DNA of 64,000 nt. It comes from Pseudomonas sp. PDNC002. Lineage in GTDB: Bacteria; Pseudomonadota; Gammaproteobacteria; Pseudomonadales; Pseudomonadaceae. Each line of letters begins with the position of its first letter. Within the stretch, counting starts at the first letter, position 1. The notes beneath the pieces are model-generated. The model did not search any database. It was not told the origin of the DNA and was given only the letters and a program-made list of their open reading frames with translations. The stretch is from positions 1,761,001-1,825,000 of the forward strand of contig NZ_CP070356.1 in assembly GCF_016919445.1 (NCBI RefSeq). Direction: 5' to 3'. The position numbers and the translations under genes were made by a program. Below, piece by piece: positions 1 to 10,677 of the stretch.

Positions 1-1170
1 TTCGCCCAGCTCCGCCCCCTTGTATCCCTTCTCCAGCAGTGGTTGCACTGCGACCGCGCGAGCGGCTTGCGCTGCGCCGCGAAGGTAGTCGGCCTGTGGG
101 TAGGCGCGATCCTCCAGGCCGTGACGGCCGCGGGCGTCCATCTCGCTGGCGGCGAGAAACTCCTCGAAGCGCTGCGGCCGGCGGAACACGTCGAAGGATT
201 GCAGCAGCTCCAGGACAGTATTCGGCCGCAGTTCCAGCGCCCGGTGGCAGTGGGTGTGATACTCGCCGACCAGCCGCGCCAGCTCCTGGCAGTCCCGCGG
301 AACCTTGAAGCGCGCATTGATCGCGTCGATCAGCGGCAGGCCCAGGTGTTCGTGGGCGTGGTGCTTCGGCCATTCTTCCTCGCGGGTTTCACCCTTGCCC
401 ACGTCGTGCACCAGGCAGGCCCAGCGTACGCTGAGCGGCTGGTCGCGCTTGGCGCATTCGCGCAATACGGCCAGCACGTGCTCGCCAGTATCTACTTCCG
501 GATGGTGCTGCGGCGGCTGCGGCACGCCGAACAGCGCGTCGACTTCCGGCATCAGCACGGCCAGGGCGCCGCAATCGCGCAGGACCTGGATGAACACGTC
601 CGGGCGCGATTCCATCAGGGCGCGGGAGATTTCCTTCCAGCTACGTTCGGCAGTCAGGGCTTCCAGTTCGCCGGATTCCGACAGCTCGCGCATCAGCGCC
701 AGGGTTTCCGGCGCCACGCAGAAGCCTAGCGGCGCATAGCGGGCGGCGAAGCGGGCGACGCGCAGCACGCGCAGCGGGTCTTCGGCGAAGGCGAGAGAGA
801 CGTGACGTAGCAGCCGGGCTTCGAGGTCCTTCTGGCCGTGATAGGGATCGACGACGTTACCCTCGGCGTCCTCGGCCATGGCGTTGATGGTCAGGTCGCG
901 GCGTATCAGGTCGTCTTCCAGGGTGACGTCCGGGCTGGCGTAGAAGGTGAAGCCGCCGTAGCCGCGCCCGCTTTTGCGTTCGGTGCGGGCGAGGGCGTAT
1001 TCCTCGCCGGTCTTCGGGTGGAGGAACACCGGGAAGTCGGCGCCCACCGGGCGGTAGCCCTGGGCGAGCATCTCGTCGGCGCTGGCGCCGACCACTACCC
1101 AGTCGGTGTCGCTGAAGGGGATGCCGAGCAGGCGATCGCGCACGGCGCCACCCACCTTGTAGATCTGCAT
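1..1170 (-). CDS. cca: CCA tRNA nucleotidyltransferase (3' end cut by window)
   Basis: Multifunctional CCA-adding enzyme that builds or repairs the 3' CCA of tRNAs in the cytoplasm. The protein begins [12 protein letters not shown], the glycine-rich nucleotide-binding signature of class II nucleotidyltransferases. It is followed by the metal-binding DTDW pair (about residues 21-24) and the [10 protein letters not shown] motif that recognises the incoming nucleotide. An HD-type phosphohydrolase region with HDVGKG follows near residue 250, typical of the longer gammaproteobacterial form. 390 codons are visible with no stop, so the C-terminus lies outside the window; family members run to about 410 residues. 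The next gene on this strand, the DUF4136 lipoprotein, is separated by a REP hairpin pair. Confidence 0.95.
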   Translation of the reverse strand, partial: MQIYKVGGAVRDRLLGIPFSDTDWVVVGASADEMLAQGYRPVGADFPVFLHPKTGEEYALARTERKSGRGYGGFTFYASPDVTLEDDLIRRDLTINAMAEDAEGNVVDPYHGQKDLEARLLRHVSLAFAEDPLRVLRVARFAARYAPLGFCVAPETLALMRELSESGELEALTAERSWKEISRALMESRPDVFIQVLRDCGALAVLMPEVDALFGVPQPPQHHPEVDTGEHVLAVLRECAKRDQPLSVRWACLVHDVGKGETREEEWPKHHAHEHLGLPLIDAINARFKVPRDCQELARLVGEYHTHCHRALELRPNTVLELLQSFDVFRRPQRFEEFLAASEMDARGRHGLEDRAYPQADYLRGAAQAARAVAVQPLLEKGYKGAELGE

Positions 1171-1249
1171 GAAGCTGTCTCCTGTTCTGGGGGATAGCTT
1201 CGGGGTTTGCGGCGGGTGGGGCAAGCGTGACGGGGTGTTGGGCGTGTTC

Positions 1250-1320
1250 GTAGGAGCGGACTCTGTCCGCGATAGGTCCGCATCGCGCCGGATATCATCG
1301 TGGACGGAGTCCGCTCCTAC
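1250..1320. repeat. REP inverted pair (REPIN-like), copy 1
   Basis: Two inverted copies of a REP-type sequence lie at 1250-1272 and 1301-1320. Each contains GTAGGAGCGGACTC followed by GTCCGC, and a short spacer separates them. The unit is 71 bp. A second 71-bp unit with nearly identical arms lies at 30910-30980. It fills the gap between cca and the DUF4136 gene and could act as a transcript-end hairpin. Confidence 0.85.
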
Positions 1321-1331
1321 GCGGCGTGGGG

Positions 1332-1841
1332 TTACGGCGTGGCGGCGGGAATCTGCTGGACGAGGGCGCCGATGGCGTCCTGCAGGAGCGTCGCGCTGGC
1401 GTGGGCGGGGCTGAGGCCGGTGCTGACGGTGCCTTCCCAGAGGGTCTGTTCCTGCGCATCCGTCAGCCGTAGGCGCAGGGTGCCGGTCTCGTCGCGCAGG
1501 CGATGGATGGCGAGATAGGGCCCCAACGGATTGGGCGGCGGGGTATCGACCTTGAATTCCAGCGGCGCATCCTGCAGCGCCAGCCAGTAGTAGACGCGGA
1601 TCTGCGGGCCCGCGCTCTCGCGGTAGCCGCGCTCGATCAGGCCCTGGCGCACCTGCGCGTTGATCAGTGGATAACGGCTGCGATAGGGCAGGGTGTCGAC
1701 GGCGTTTTCCGGCGGCATCAGCTGGAAGTCGCGCAGCCCTGCCAGGCGCGCCTCCGCGGGGTGCGCGACCTGGGCGTGGGGAACGGGGTTGCTGCAGGTC
1801 GCGACAGCGAGGCAGAGCAGGAGAATGGCGAACAGACGCAT
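1332..1841 (-). CDS. DUF4136-family lipoprotein
   Basis: Probable outer-membrane-anchored lipoprotein of unknown function, 169 residues. The chosen ATG follows a GGAGACCGCC ribosome site and opens a short signal peptide ([16 protein letters not shown]). Cys16 is the likely lipidated residue, although Thr at -1 is unusual for a lipobox. The rest has the DUF4136 pattern: PRIRVYYWL-type strands, then alternating basic strands and a C-terminal helix ([19 protein letters not shown]). An upstream in-frame ATG would add 16 residues and spoil the signal peptide, so it was not used. It corresponds by order to PA0585 of P. aeruginosa. Confidence 0.8.
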   Translation of the reverse strand: MRLFAILLLCLAVATCSNPVPHAQVAHPAEARLAGLRDFQLMPPENAVDTLPYRSRYPLINAQVRQGLIERGYRESAGPQIRVYYWLALQDAPLEFKVDTPPPNPLGPYLAIHRLRDETGTLRLRLTDAQEQTLWEGTVSTGLSPAHASATLLQDAIGALVQQIPAATP

Positions 1842-1900
1842 GGCGGTCTCCAGCGGAGTTGCCGTCATGCTTGTCGTCCCCTGCCGCACCGGTCAACCGA

Positions 1901-3454
1901 TCAAATGGGTGGGATGATCAGGTCGAGCCGCGGGTAGCCCTCTTCGCTGTCGCGTTCACCCTTTGGGGGCATGTGGAAGGTGTTGACGATGTTCTCGCCC
2001 TGCAGGGTTTCCAGGTGGATATCGAAGCCCCACAGGCGGTGCAGATGCTTGAGCACGTCGTCGGTGGATTCGCCCAGCGGTTTGCGGTCGTGCTGCTGGT
2101 GACGCAGGGTCAGCGAACGGTCGCCACGGCGGTCAACATCCCAGATCTGGATGTTGGGCTCACGATTGCCGAGGTTGTACTGCGCAGCCAGGGTTTCGCG
2201 GATCTTGCGATAGCCGTCGTCATCGTGGATGGCGTCGACCAGCATGTCGTCCTTCTGGTCGTCGTCGAGGATGCTGAACAGCTTGAATTCGCGGATCACC
2301 TTGGGCGAGAGGAACTGTAGGACGAAGCTCTCGTCCTTGAAGCTCTTCATGGCGAATTTCATGGTGGCCAGCCAGTCGCTGCCGGCGATGTCCGGGAACC
2401 AGCGCTTGTCCTCGTCGGTGGGGTTCTCGCAGATGCGGCGGATGTCGCGGTACATGGCGAAGCCCAGCGCATAGGGGTTGATGCCGCTGTAGTAGGGGCT
2501 GTCGAAGCCGGGCTGGTAGACCACGCTGGTGTGGTACTGGAGGAACTCCATCATGAAGCCGTCGCTGACCAGGCCCTCGTCATAGAGATCGTTGATCAGG
2601 GTGTAGTGCCAGAAGGTCGCCCAGCCTTCGTTCATCACCTGGGTCTGGCGCTGCGGGTAGAAGTACTGCGCCACCTTGCGCACGATGCGCACGATTTCGC
2701 GCTGCCAGGGTTCCAGTAGCGGGGCGTTCTTTTCGATGAAGTAGAGGATGTTTTCCTGCGGCTCGCTGGGGTAGCGCGCCAGGCCTTGTTCCTTGTCCTT
2801 GCCGGTAGCCTTGGGAATGGTCCGCCAGAGGTCGTTGACCTGACGCTGGATCTGCTCCTCGCGTTCCTTCTGGCGCTGCTTCTCTTCCTCGGCGGAGATC
2901 GGGTAGGGCCGCTTGTAGCGGTCCACGCCGTAGTTCATCAGGGCGTGGCAGGAGTCCAGCAGGTCTTCCACGGCGTCGATGCCGTAACGCTCCTCGCACT
3001 TGTTGATGTAGGACTTGGCGAACACCAGGTAGTCGATGATCGAGGTGGCATCGGTCCAGGTGCGGAACAGGTAGTTACCCTTGAAGAAACTGTTGTGCCC
3101 GTAGCAGGCGTGGGCGATCACCAACGCCTGCATGCACTGGGTGTTCTCTTCCATCAGGTAGGCAATGCACGGGTCGGAGTTGATCACGATCTCGTAGGCC
3201 AGACCCATCTGCCCGCGCTTGTAGTTCTTTTCCGTGCTGAGGAAGTGCTTGCCGTAGGACCAATGGTTGTAACCGATGGGCATGCCGACGGAGGCGTAGG
3301 CATCCATCATCTGCTCGGCGGTGATCACCTCGATCTGGTTGGGGTAGGTATCCAGCGCATAACGCTCGGCGAGACGACTGATCTCGCGGTCATACTGCTG
3401 GATCAGCTCGAAGGTCCACTCCGAGCCGGTGGCGATCGGCTGGCGCTTGCTCAT
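1901..3454 (-). CDS. ycgB: SpoVR family protein YcgB
   Basis: 517-residue SpoVR-family protein, last gene of the prkA-yeaH-ycgB trio that is conserved and stress/stationary-phase induced in proteobacteria; its biochemical role is not settled. Recognisable stretches include [15 protein letters not shown] at the N-terminus, [15 protein letters not shown] and [20 protein letters not shown]. The last looks like a metal-binding helix with HY and E residues. The ATG chosen overlaps the stop of yeaH by four bases (ATGA), which implies translational coupling. A longer reading with 40 more residues runs through the yeaH end and is not credible. Confidence 0.93.
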   Translation of the reverse strand: MSKRQPIATGSEWTFELIQQYDREISRLAERYALDTYPNQIEVITAEQMMDAYASVGMPIGYNHWSYGKHFLSTEKNYKRGQMGLAYEIVINSDPCIAYLMEENTQCMQALVIAHACYGHNSFFKGNYLFRTWTDATSIIDYLVFAKSYINKCEERYGIDAVEDLLDSCHALMNYGVDRYKRPYPISAEEEKQRQKEREEQIQRQVNDLWRTIPKATGKDKEQGLARYPSEPQENILYFIEKNAPLLEPWQREIVRIVRKVAQYFYPQRQTQVMNEGWATFWHYTLINDLYDEGLVSDGFMMEFLQYHTSVVYQPGFDSPYYSGINPYALGFAMYRDIRRICENPTDEDKRWFPDIAGSDWLATMKFAMKSFKDESFVLQFLSPKVIREFKLFSILDDDQKDDMLVDAIHDDDGYRKIRETLAAQYNLGNREPNIQIWDVDRRGDRSLTLRHQQHDRKPLGESTDDVLKHLHRLWGFDIHLETLQGENIVNTFHMPPKGERDSEEGYPRLDLIIPPI

Positions 3455-4722
3455 GCGACGAGCCTCCTCTGGAACAGCTCGCGGAACACCGGGTAGATGT
3501 CCGAGGCGGAGACGATCTGCTGCTGGGCGAAGCTGTCTTCGAAGGTGTCGCGGATCTTCTCGTACTCGAACCACAGCGCCTGGTGCTCACGCGGGGTGAT
3601 CTCGACGTAGGTGTAGTACTGGACGAACGGCATGATCTGCTTCATCAGGATGTCGCGGCAGACCGGTGAGTCGTCGTTCCAGTTGTCGCCGTCCGAGGCC
3701 TGGGCGGCGTAGATGTTCCACTCGTTGGTGGGATAGCGCTCGGCCATTACCTCCTGCATCAGCTTGAGGGCGCTGGAGACGATGGTCCCGCCGGTCTCGC
3801 GGGAATAGAAGAACTCTTCCTCGTCCACCTCGCGGGCGCTGGTGTGGTGGCGGATGAACACGACCTCGATCTTCTCGTAGTTCCGCTTGAGGAACAGGTA
3901 GAGAAGGATGAAGAAGCGCTTGGCGATGTCCTTGGTGGCCTGGGTCATCGAGCCGGAGACGTCCATCAGGCAGAACATCACGGCCTTCGAGGTCGGGTTG
4001 GGCTGCTTCACCAGCAGGTTGTACTTGAGGTCGAAGGTGTCCAGGAACGGCACCTTGTCGATGCGCGCGCGCATGCCGGCGATCTTCTGCTCCAGCTCCT
4101 GGATATCGCCCAGGTTGTCCGGCTCTTCGAGTTTCAGCCGATCGAGTTCGGCCAGCGCCGCGCGCAACCGGCCGCGGGTCGAGCCGGACAGGGCGATGCG
4201 CCGGGCATGGGCCGAGCGCAGGGTGCGCACGATGTTGATGCGCGAGGGGTTGCCTTCGTTGCTGATGCCGGCGCGCACGGTTTTGAAGGTGTCGCTGCCG
4301 GTGAGATGTCGCTTGATCAGGTTGGGCAGTTCGAGGTCCTCGAACATGAAGTCGAGGAACTCTTCCTGGGTGATCTGGAAGACGAATTCGTCCATCCCTT
4401 CACCCTGGTTGCTCGCCTTGCCGGCGCCGCGTCCACCGCCGCCGCCCTGGGGACGGGGGATGTGCTCGCCGGTAGTGAATTCCTTGTTGCCGGGGTGGAC
4501 GACGGTCTGTTTGCCGCCGCGCCCGTGGTGCAGGACCGGTTCATCGATATCGCGGCCGGGAATACTGATCTGCTCGCCGTGTTCCATATCGGTGATGGAG
4601 CGGCGGCTGACGGCCTCCTCGACGGCCTTCTTGATGTGTTCGCGGTAACGCCGCAGGAAGCGCTGGCGGTTCACCGTGCTTTTGTTCTTGCCGTTCAGAC
4701 GCCGGTCGATCACGTAGCTCAT
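3451..4722 (-). CDS. yeaH: YeaH/YhbH family protein, DUF444
   Basis: 423 residues, DUF444 family. The C-terminal half is a von Willebrand A-like fold: the metal-ion site motif appears as [10 protein letters not shown] near residue 250, followed by [16 protein letters not shown]. The N-terminal part is basic and includes a glycine-rich linker near residue 100. It works genetically with the kinase PrkA, encoded just upstream, probably as a partner or substrate. Its stop overlaps the ycgB start (ATGA). A strong hairpin lies in the 93-base gap to prkA. Confidence 0.92.
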   Translation of the reverse strand: MSYVIDRRLNGKNKSTVNRQRFLRRYREHIKKAVEEAVSRRSITDMEHGEQISIPGRDIDEPVLHHGRGGKQTVVHPGNKEFTTGEHIPRPQGGGGGRGAGKASNQGEGMDEFVFQITQEEFLDFMFEDLELPNLIKRHLTGSDTFKTVRAGISNEGNPSRINIVRTLRSAHARRIALSGSTRGRLRAALAELDRLKLEEPDNLGDIQELEQKIAGMRARIDKVPFLDTFDLKYNLLVKQPNPTSKAVMFCLMDVSGSMTQATKDIAKRFFILLYLFLKRNYEKIEVVFIRHHTSAREVDEEEFFYSRETGGTIVSSALKLMQEVMAERYPTNEWNIYAAQASDGDNWNDDSPVCRDILMKQIMPFVQYYTYVEITPREHQALWFEYEKIRDTFEDSFAQQQIVSASDIYPVFRELFQRRLVA

Positions 4723-4780
4723 GAATGCTCCTCAGGGCCTGTTGCGCAGCGGCAGAACCGCCACGGACCCGACGGCGACC

Positions 4781-4806
4781 GGCGCGGCGGCGAATACCGC
4801 CGCGCC
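4781..4806 (-). other. Intercistronic hairpin between prkA and yeaH
   Basis: A perfect 10-bp GC stem (GGCGCGGCGG / CCGCCGCGCC) with a 6-base loop sits in the 93-base gap between the prkA stop and the yeaH start. No T-run follows on the minus strand, so it is more likely an RNA stability or processing element than a full terminator. Confidence 0.7.
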
Positions 4807-4815
4807 GATGGCAGA

Positions 4816-6738
4816 CTACTGCGACTTGCGAACCCGCAGATACCATTCCGACAGCAGGCGCACCTGCTTCTCGGTGTAGCCGCGCTCGACCATGCGTTTG
4901 ACGAAGTCGTTGTGCTTCTGCTGATCCTCCTTGCTCGCCTTGGCGTTGAAGCTGATGACCGGCAGCAGGTCCTCGGTGTTGGAGAACATTTTCTTCTCGA
5001 TCACCACGCGCAGCTTCTCGTACGACAGCCAGCTGGGGTTCTTGCCGTTGTTGCCGGCGCGGGCACGCAGTACGAAGTTGACGATCTCGTTGCGGAAGTC
5101 CTTCGGATTGCTGATGCCAGCCGGCTTCTCGATCTTCTCCAGTTCCTCGTTGAGAGCGGCGCGGTTGAGGATCTCGCCGGTTTCCGGGTCGCGGTATTCC
5201 TGGTCCTGGATCCAGAAGTCGGCGTACAGCACGTAGCGGTCGAAGATGTTCTGACCGTACTCGCTGTAGGACTCCAGGTACGCGGTCTGGATTTCCTTGC
5301 CGATGAACTCGACGTAGCGCGGCGCCAGGTATTCCTTCAGGAAGCGCAGGTAGCGTTCGCGGGTTTCCGGCGGGAACTGTTCCTGCTCGATCTGCTGTTC
5401 CAGCACGTAGAGCAGGTGCACCGGGTTGGCGGCCACTTCATGCGGGTCGAAGTTGAACACCTTCGACAGGATCTTGAAGGCGAAACGGGTGGAAAGCCCG
5501 GCCATGCCCTCGTCGACCCCAGCGGTATCGCGGTATTCCTGGATGGACTTGGCCTTGGGATCGGTGTCCTTGAGGTTCTCCCCGTCGTAGACCCGCATCT
5601 TGGAGTAGATGTTGGAGTTTTCCGGCTCCTTCAGGCGCGACAGCACGGAGAACTGCGAGAGCATCTTCAGGGTGTCCGGCGCGCAATGAGCGTGCGCCAG
5701 GGAGCTGTTGATCAGCAGCTTGTCGTAGATCTTGATCTCGTCGGAAACGCGCAGGCAGTACGGCACCTTGACGATGTAGATCCGGTCGATGAAGGCCTCG
5801 TTGTTCTTGTTGTTGCGGAAGCTGTGCCACTCCGACTCGTTGGAGTGGGCGAGGATGATCCCGCTGTAGGGCAGGGAACCGAGGCCTTCGGTGCTGTTGT
5901 AGTTGCCTTCCTGGGTCGCGGTGAGCAAGGGGTGCAGGACCTTGATCGGCGCCTTGAACATCTCGACGAATTCCATCAGGCCCTGGTTGGCCCGGCACAG
6001 CGCGCCCGAGTAGCTGTAGGCGTCGGCGTCGTTCTGCGGGAACTCTTCCAGCTTGCGGATATCCACCTTGCCGACCAGCGCGGAGATGTCCTGGTTGTTC
6101 TCGTCACCTGGTTCGGTCTTGGCGATGGCGATCTGGTTGAGAATCGAGGGGTGCAGCTTGACCACGCGGAACTGGCTGATGTCGCCGCCGAATTCGTTGA
6201 GGCGCTTGGTCGCCCAGGGCGACATCACCGAACGCAGGTAGCGGCGCGGGATGCCGTAGTCTTCCTCGAGGATGGCGCCGTCCTCATCCGGGTTGAACAG
6301 CCCCAGGGGCGATTCGAACACCGGCGAGCCCTTGATGGCATAGAAGGGCACCTTCTCCATCAGTTGCTTGAGCTTTTCGGCGAGGGACGATTTGCCGCCA
6401 CCGACCGGGCCCAGGAGGTAAAGGATCTGTTTCTTCTCTTCCAGGCCTTGGGCGGCGTGGCGGAAGAACGAGACGATCTGGTCGATGCACTCTTCCATGC
6501 CATGGAAGTCGGCAAAGGCCGGGTAGCGGCGGATCACCTTGTTGGAAAAGATTCGCGACAGACGGGAGTCGACGGAGGTGTCCGCCAGTTCCGGTTCGCC
6601 GATGGCCATCAGCATCCGCTCGGCGGCGGTGGCGTAGGCGATCTTGTCCTGCTTGCAGAGATCCAGGTACTCCTGCAGGGAGTATTCCTCTTGGCGGGTC
6701 GCTTCGAAGCGTTCCTGGAAGTGACTGAAAATGCTCAT
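4816..6738 (-). CDS. prkA: PrkA family serine protein kinase
   Basis: 640-residue PrkA/YeaG-type protein: an N-terminal AAA+ module followed by a kinase-like C-terminal domain. The Walker A motif is visible as GPVGGGKSSLAEKL near residue 110, after the typical start MSIFSHFQERFEATRQEEYSL. In E. coli, YeaG acts in adaptation to sustained nitrogen starvation and stress. It is first in the prkA-yeaH-ycgB cluster on the minus strand. The start has an upstream GAGGAGACGTC ribosome site. Promoter control cannot be read directly; about 290 bases of non-coding DNA with hairpins lie upstream. Confidence 0.94.
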   Translation of the reverse strand: MSIFSHFQERFEATRQEEYSLQEYLDLCKQDKIAYATAAERMLMAIGEPELADTSVDSRLSRIFSNKVIRRYPAFADFHGMEECIDQIVSFFRHAAQGLEEKKQILYLLGPVGGGKSSLAEKLKQLMEKVPFYAIKGSPVFESPLGLFNPDEDGAILEEDYGIPRRYLRSVMSPWATKRLNEFGGDISQFRVVKLHPSILNQIAIAKTEPGDENNQDISALVGKVDIRKLEEFPQNDADAYSYSGALCRANQGLMEFVEMFKAPIKVLHPLLTATQEGNYNSTEGLGSLPYSGIILAHSNESEWHSFRNNKNNEAFIDRIYIVKVPYCLRVSDEIKIYDKLLINSSLAHAHCAPDTLKMLSQFSVLSRLKEPENSNIYSKMRVYDGENLKDTDPKAKSIQEYRDTAGVDEGMAGLSTRFAFKILSKVFNFDPHEVAANPVHLLYVLEQQIEQEQFPPETRERYLRFLKEYLAPRYVEFIGKEIQTAYLESYSEYGQNIFDRYVLYADFWIQDQEYRDPETGEILNRAALNEELEKIEKPAGISNPKDFRNEIVNFVLRARAGNNGKNPSWLSYEKLRVVIEKKMFSNTEDLLPVISFNAKASKEDQQKHNDFVKRMVERGYTEKQVRLLSEWYLRVRKSQ

Positions 6739-7027
6739 GACGTCTCCTCGCTCGATGCATGGAGCCGGCGCCGGATCGGTCTAGTGCGGGTGCGGTCGGG
6801 CTGCCAGTGTTACCGGCGAGAATCCCCCAGAACTCCAACGGAACCTGGCCATCGCCCTGATCCGCCCCAAATGGTCACTGCCGATTAACCGGAAGCCGGT
6901 GTGCCGGCTCTCCCTTTTTTGGATGGCCTGAGGGAAAGGATAGTTCGTTCTCTGATGTGTAAAGGACGAAAGCGCGAGAAGTTACAGATTTTTTGAAGGG
7001 GCTAATCCGCCCCTTCCGTAAGGGCTT
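6739..7027. other. Intergenic region upstream of prkA with hairpins
   Basis: About 290 bases without a gene. It holds the glpE terminator (6987-7016), a second hairpin (arms 6894-6899 and 6904-6909) followed on the plus strand by CTCCCTTTTTT, and presumably the prkA promoter and 5' leader. I see no convincing sigma-54 or RpoS element. Confidence 0.5.
6987..7016 (-). terminator. Rho-independent terminator of glpE
   Basis: On the minus strand, GAAGGGGC, a 6-base loop, then GCCCCTTC followed by AAAAAATC. The stem is perfect (8 bp) and lies 12 bases after the glpE stop. On the plus strand a T-run precedes the stem, so it can also read as T-flanked in that direction. Confidence 0.7.
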
Positions 7028-7357
7028 TCAGTCGGAGCCGCCTGCGCTGGTATCCGCAGGATAGACGCTGCGCCACAGCTCGAAGCCGCCGTCGAGGCTG
7101 TAGACCTCGGAGAAGCCCTGCTGAACGAAATAAGCTGCCGCGCTCTGGCTGGAGTTGCCGTGGTAGCAGACCACGACCAGCGGCGCGTCCATGTCCGCCT
7201 CGCGGATGAAATCGGCGACCGAATAGTTGTCGATGTGCCGCGAGCCGCTGATATGACCCATCGCATAGCTCTGCGGGTCGCGGATATCGACGACCTGGGC
7301 GCCGCTTTCGCGCAGCTGCTGGGCCAGGTCGGGGGCGATGCGCTTGAAGTCGCTCAT
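7028..7357 (-). CDS. glpE: Thiosulfate sulfurtransferase GlpE (rhodanese)
   Basis: Single-domain rhodanese of 109 residues, the usual GlpE length. It moves sulfane sulfur from thiosulfate to cyanide or thiol acceptors in the cytoplasm. The active-site loop is visible as [14 protein letters not shown], with the catalytic Cys in CYHGNSS, after the [10 protein letters not shown] segment typical of the family. The start ATG (MSDFKRI) has a GAGGTAACCCC site. An ATG five codons upstream overlaps that site and is less likely. It lies 42 bases downstream of apaH and is probably the last gene of the rsmA-apaG-apaH run. Confidence 0.93.
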   Translation of the reverse strand: MSDFKRIAPDLAQQLRESGAQVVDIRDPQSYAMGHISGSRHIDNYSVADFIREADMDAPLVVVCYHGNSSQSAAAYFVQQGFSEVYSLDGGFELWRSVYPADTSAGGSD

Positions 7358-7399
7358 GGGGTTACCTCGCAAGGCGCGGAGCCTTCAGCCCCGCTGCAA

Positions 7400-8224
7400 T
7401 CATTCTGGTTTATCGGCGCAGCTGCAGTGGATGCGCTCGAGGGTATCGACGTTCAGCAGCGTCATGCTGCCGCCCCAGACGCAGCCGGTGTCCAGGGCGA
7501 AGAGGCCGGGGACGTCGCACTGGCCTTCCAGCGCGGCCCAGTGGCCGAAGATGATCTTGCGCCCGGCGGCCTTGCGTTCGGCATAGCTGAACCAGGGGGC
7601 GTAGCCGGGTGGGGCGGTGTCCAGGCCTTCCTTGGATTTCAGGTCGAGCTTGCCGTCCGGGGTGCAGAAGCGCATGCGCGTGAAGTAGTTGGTAATCACC
7701 CGCAGGCGCTCGATACCGTGCAGCTTCTTGTCCCACTTGGCCGGCTCGTTGCCGTACATGCCGTCGAGGAACATCGGCAGCTGGGTATCGTCGCGCAGGG
7801 CGGCTTCGACTTCGGCGGCGCGCTGCAAGGACTTCTCAATGGACCATTGCGGCGGGATGCCGGCATGCACCAGGGTGATGTCGCGCTGCGCATCTTGATG
7901 GATCAGCGGCATCTGCCGCAGCCATTCGATCAGTTGCGCGCAGTCCGGCGCTTCGACGATCTCGCGCAGGGTGTCGTTCTTCTTCAGGCGCTCGGCGTTG
8001 TAGGCCACGGCGATCAGGTGCAGGTCATGGTTGCCCAGCACGCAGACCAGCGACTCGCGCATGCCATAGAGGAAACGCAGGGTTTCCAGCGACGCCGGGC
8101 CGCGGTTGACCAGGTCGCCGACCAGCCAGAGCTTGTCCTGGGCCGGGTCGAACTTCACCTGGTCGAGCAGGCACTTGAGCGGCTCCAGGCAGCCCTGCAG
8201 GTCGCCGACGGCGTAGGTGGCCAT
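7400..8224 (-). CDS. apaH: Bis(5'-nucleosyl)-tetraphosphatase, symmetrical
   Basis: 274-residue metallophosphoesterase that hydrolyses Ap4A to two ADP; the E. coli enzyme also removes Np4 caps from RNA. The three metal-site blocks are in order at the N-terminus: [14 protein letters not shown] and GNHDLH. The later HAGIPPQW and GHWAAL histidine motifs complete the site. The start ATG shares one base with the apaG stop (TGATG), so the two are translationally coupled. Confidence 0.96.
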   Translation of the reverse strand: MATYAVGDLQGCLEPLKCLLDQVKFDPAQDKLWLVGDLVNRGPASLETLRFLYGMRESLVCVLGNHDLHLIAVAYNAERLKKNDTLREIVEAPDCAQLIEWLRQMPLIHQDAQRDITLVHAGIPPQWSIEKSLQRAAEVEAALRDDTQLPMFLDGMYGNEPAKWDKKLHGIERLRVITNYFTRMRFCTPDGKLDLKSKEGLDTAPPGYAPWFSYAERKAAGRKIIFGHWAALEGQCDVPGLFALDTGCVWGGSMTLLNVDTLERIHCSCADKPE

Positions 8225-8604
8225 CAGTGCAGCGCCCCCGGTACGGCGAGGCGGAAGGCGGGAATCTCGGCGTCGAAGTGATGGCCGTCGGCGGCGACCA
8301 TCTGGTAGCTGCCGTGCATGCTGCCGACCTTGGTCGCCATGACGGTGCCGCTGGTGTAGGTGTGGCTGGCGCCTGGCTCGATCAGCGGCTTTTCGCCAAC
8401 GACGCCGGCGCCGCGCACTTCCTGCACGTGGCCGTCGCCGTCGGTGATGATCCAGTGACGGGTCAGCAGCTTCGCCGCCAGCTCGCCGTGATTGTGGATG
8501 GTCACGGTGTAGGCGAACACGTAGCGCCCCTGTTCCGGCTGGGATTGCTCGGGCAGATGGCGGGTGGTGACGCTGACGCTGACCTGATAGCGCGGATCGC
8601 TCAT
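8224..8604 (-). CDS. apaG: ApaG protein (Co2+/Mg2+ efflux-associated, DUF525)
   Basis: 126-residue ApaG domain protein, all-beta immunoglobulin-like fold, function in bacteria unsettled. Family hallmarks seen are [35 protein letters not shown] and the [18 protein letters not shown] block near the C-terminus. The start was placed at MSDPRYQV because it overlaps the rsmA stop by four bases (ATGA). The longer open frame upstream merely shadows rsmA. Confidence 0.94.
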   Translation of the reverse strand: MSDPRYQVSVSVTTRHLPEQSQPEQGRYVFAYTVTIHNHGELAAKLLTRHWIITDGDGHVQEVRGAGVVGEKPLIEPGASHTYTSGTVMATKVGSMHGSYQMVAADGHHFDAEIPAFRLAVPGALH

Positions 8605-9428
8605 GCGGAGGGTCCTTGCGCGGATTCGGGGGTGAGGTCGCTCAGGCGGTTGGCCAGGCGGACGAAGTCGGCGACGTCGAGCTGCTCGGGGCGCAGGGTC
8701 GGGTCGACGCCGGCGGCTTCGATTTCTGCCACGTCCATCAGGTTGCGCAGGGTGTTGCGCAGGGTCTTGCGGCGCTGATTGAAGGCTTCGCGGACGATGC
8801 GTTCGAGCACGCGATGATCCTTGGCCGGGTGCGGCAGTTCGGTATAGGGCACCAGGCGCACGATCGCCGATTCGACTTTCGGCGGCGGATTGAACGCGCC
8901 GGGGCCGACGGTGAACAGGTAATCGACCCGGCAGAAGTACTGCACCATGATCGACAGGCGGCCCCAGTCGCCGTTGCCCGGTTCGGCGGCCAGGCGCTCC
9001 ACCACTTCCTTCTGCAGCATGAAGTGCATGTCCTGGATGATCGAGGCGTGGTCCAGAAGGTGGAAGATCAGCGGGGTGGAGATGTTGTAGGGCAGGTTGC
9101 CGACCACGCGCAGCTTGTCGTCGGTCGCGCCGATCAGGCTGGAGAAGTCGAACTTCATCGCATCGCCCTGGTGCAGGCTGAAGTTGGGCTTGAGGCCGAA
9201 ACGCCATTTCAGTTGCGGGATCAGGTCCAGGTCCAGCTCGATCACATCGAGCTTCGCGCCGCTGTCCACCAGGCCTTCGGTGAGGGCGCCCTGGCCTGGG
9301 CCGATTTCCAGCACATGCTGGCCTTCCTTGGCGGCGATGGCGCGGAGGATCTTGTGAATCACCCCGGCGTCATGCAGGAAGTTCTGGCCAAAGCGTTTGC
9401 GGGCGCGGTGCTGGAAGAGTTCGGACAT
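8601..9428 (-). CDS. rsmA: 16S rRNA (adenine1518-N6/adenine1519-N6)-dimethyltransferase
   Basis: RsmA/KsgA, 275 residues, dimethylates two adjacent adenines in the 3' terminal helix of 16S rRNA late in 30S assembly. Motifs in order: [11 protein letters not shown], the SAM loop [11 protein letters not shown], and the catalytic NLPYNIST motif, followed by the C-terminal [12 protein letters not shown]. The chosen start MSELFQHR agrees with family length. The earlier in-frame ATG would add 37 residues with no family match. It overlaps apaG and is followed by apaH. Confidence 0.96.
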   Translation of the reverse strand: MSELFQHRARKRFGQNFLHDAGVIHKILRAIAAKEGQHVLEIGPGQGALTEGLVDSGAKLDVIELDLDLIPQLKWRFGLKPNFSLHQGDAMKFDFSSLIGATDDKLRVVGNLPYNISTPLIFHLLDHASIIQDMHFMLQKEVVERLAAEPGNGDWGRLSIMVQYFCRVDYLFTVGPGAFNPPPKVESAIVRLVPYTELPHPAKDHRVLERIVREAFNQRRKTLRNTLRNLMDVAEIEAAGVDPTLRPEQLDVADFVRLANRLSDLTPESAQGPSA

Positions 9429-9545
9429 CGAAGGCTCCGGAGAGCAGCCGGGAGCGTGAAACTCCCGGCTGGAGGGCGGAAAAACCATCAGTTTACCAGC
9501 CCGGCGCGGCCAGCACGAAGCGCTGGCCGAACGGAGCACCGGGAT

Positions 9546-10547
9546 TCAGCGGCGGGCGGCGCCGGCTTCGGCCATCTGGTAGGCGGTTTCCAGGGCGACC
9601 TGCAGGCTGCCACTGTCGATCCGGCCGGTGCCTGCCAGGTCCAGCGCGGTGCCGTGGTCCACGGAGGTGCGGATGATCGGCAGGCCCAGGGTGACGTTCA
9701 CCGCCGCGCCGAAACCCTTGTACTTGAGCACTGGCAGACCTTGGTCGTGGTACATGGCAAGCACGGCGTCGCAGTGCTCCAGGTGTTTGGGCGTGAACAG
9801 TGTGTCGGCGGGCAGCGGGCCGATCAGCTGCATGCCCTCGGTGCGCAGGCGCTCCAGGGTCGGCTCGATCACGTCGATTTCCTCGTGGCCGAGGTGGCCG
9901 CCTTCGCCGGCGTGGGGATTCAGGCCGCAGACCAGGATGCGCGGGTTGGCGATGCCGAACTTGTCGCGCAGGTCGGCATGCAGGATGCGCGTGACACGCT
10001 CCAGACGGTCGGCGGTGATGGCATCGGCGATCTGCCGTAGCGGCAGGTGGGTGGTCACCAGCGCCACGCGCAGGCCCCGGGTGGCGAGCATCATCACCAC
10101 TTGGGCGGTGGACGTAAGGTCGGCGAGGAATTCGGTATGGCCGGAGAAGGCGATTCCCGCCTCGTTGATCACGCCCTTGTGTACCGGCGCGGTGATCATC
10201 CCGGCAAAGTGCCCGTCCAGGCAGCCCTGGCCGGCGCGGGTCAGGGTTTCCAGGACGTAGGCGGCGTTTGCCTTGTCGAGCTTGCCCGGTTCGACCGGGG
10301 CGGCCAGCGGGGTATCCCAGACGTACAGGGTGCCCGCGGCGGACGCGTCGCTCGGCCATTGGCCTGGGCCGACGTCCTGCAGCGTGATGTCGAGCCCCAG
10401 CGAGGCGGCGCGTTCGGCCAGGAGTTGGCGGCTGGCGACCGCCACCAGCGGATGAGGTTGCGCCTCGCGGGCGAGCAGCAGGCAGAGGTCGGGGCCGATG
10501 CCCGCAGGCTCGCCGGGGGTGAGGGCGAAGAGGTGGGAGGTGCTCAT
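9546..10547 (-). CDS. pdxA: 4-hydroxythreonine-4-phosphate dehydrogenase
   Basis: 333-residue PdxA, NAD-dependent oxidation of 4-phosphohydroxy-L-threonine in de novo pyridoxal phosphate synthesis. Seen: N-terminal [13 protein letters not shown], the substrate/metal histidine region [10 protein letters not shown], and [21 protein letters not shown] with the second metal His and Asp. It lies 117 bases upstream of rsmA. The surA terminator and a gap of about 130 bases upstream suggest its own promoter. Confidence 0.96.
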   Translation of the reverse strand: MSTSHLFALTPGEPAGIGPDLCLLLAREAQPHPLVAVASRQLLAERAASLGLDITLQDVGPGQWPSDASAAGTLYVWDTPLAAPVEPGKLDKANAAYVLETLTRAGQGCLDGHFAGMITAPVHKGVINEAGIAFSGHTEFLADLTSTAQVVMMLATRGLRVALVTTHLPLRQIADAITADRLERVTRILHADLRDKFGIANPRILVCGLNPHAGEGGHLGHEEIDVIEPTLERLRTEGMQLIGPLPADTLFTPKHLEHCDAVLAMYHDQGLPVLKYKGFGAAVNVTLGLPIIRTSVDHGTALDLAGTGRIDSGSLQVALETAYQMAEAGAARR

Positions 10548-10630
10548 CAGGTGATCTCTAATCAGGCGGTGGAGCGAATGCTCCTACTCTACGACGAAGC
10601 CTCGCCATGTCGAAGCTTCGCGCGGGCAAA

Positions 10631-10658
10631 AAGAAACCCGGCCAAGGCCGGGTTTCTT
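10631..10658. terminator. Bidirectional-type terminator after surA
   Basis: A perfect 13-bp palindrome (AAGAAACCCGGCC, two-base spacer, GGCCGGGTTTCTT) followed on the minus strand by a T-rich stretch. It lies 19 bases after the surA stop and separates surA from pdxA. Confidence 0.88.
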
Positions 10659-10677
10659 CGTGAGCGACTCGCGCTGC

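Noticed and set aside
3844..6888. Very long open frame (about 1000 codons) on the plus strand opposite yeaH and prkA
   Set aside because: Antisense shadow caused by GC-rich codon bias; the minus-strand genes have clear motifs and coupling.
10571..10590. Hairpin GGAGC-GAAT-GCTCC with a partial REP look upstream of pdxA
   Set aside because: Only a 5-bp stem and half the REP sequence; not convincing as a repeat element.
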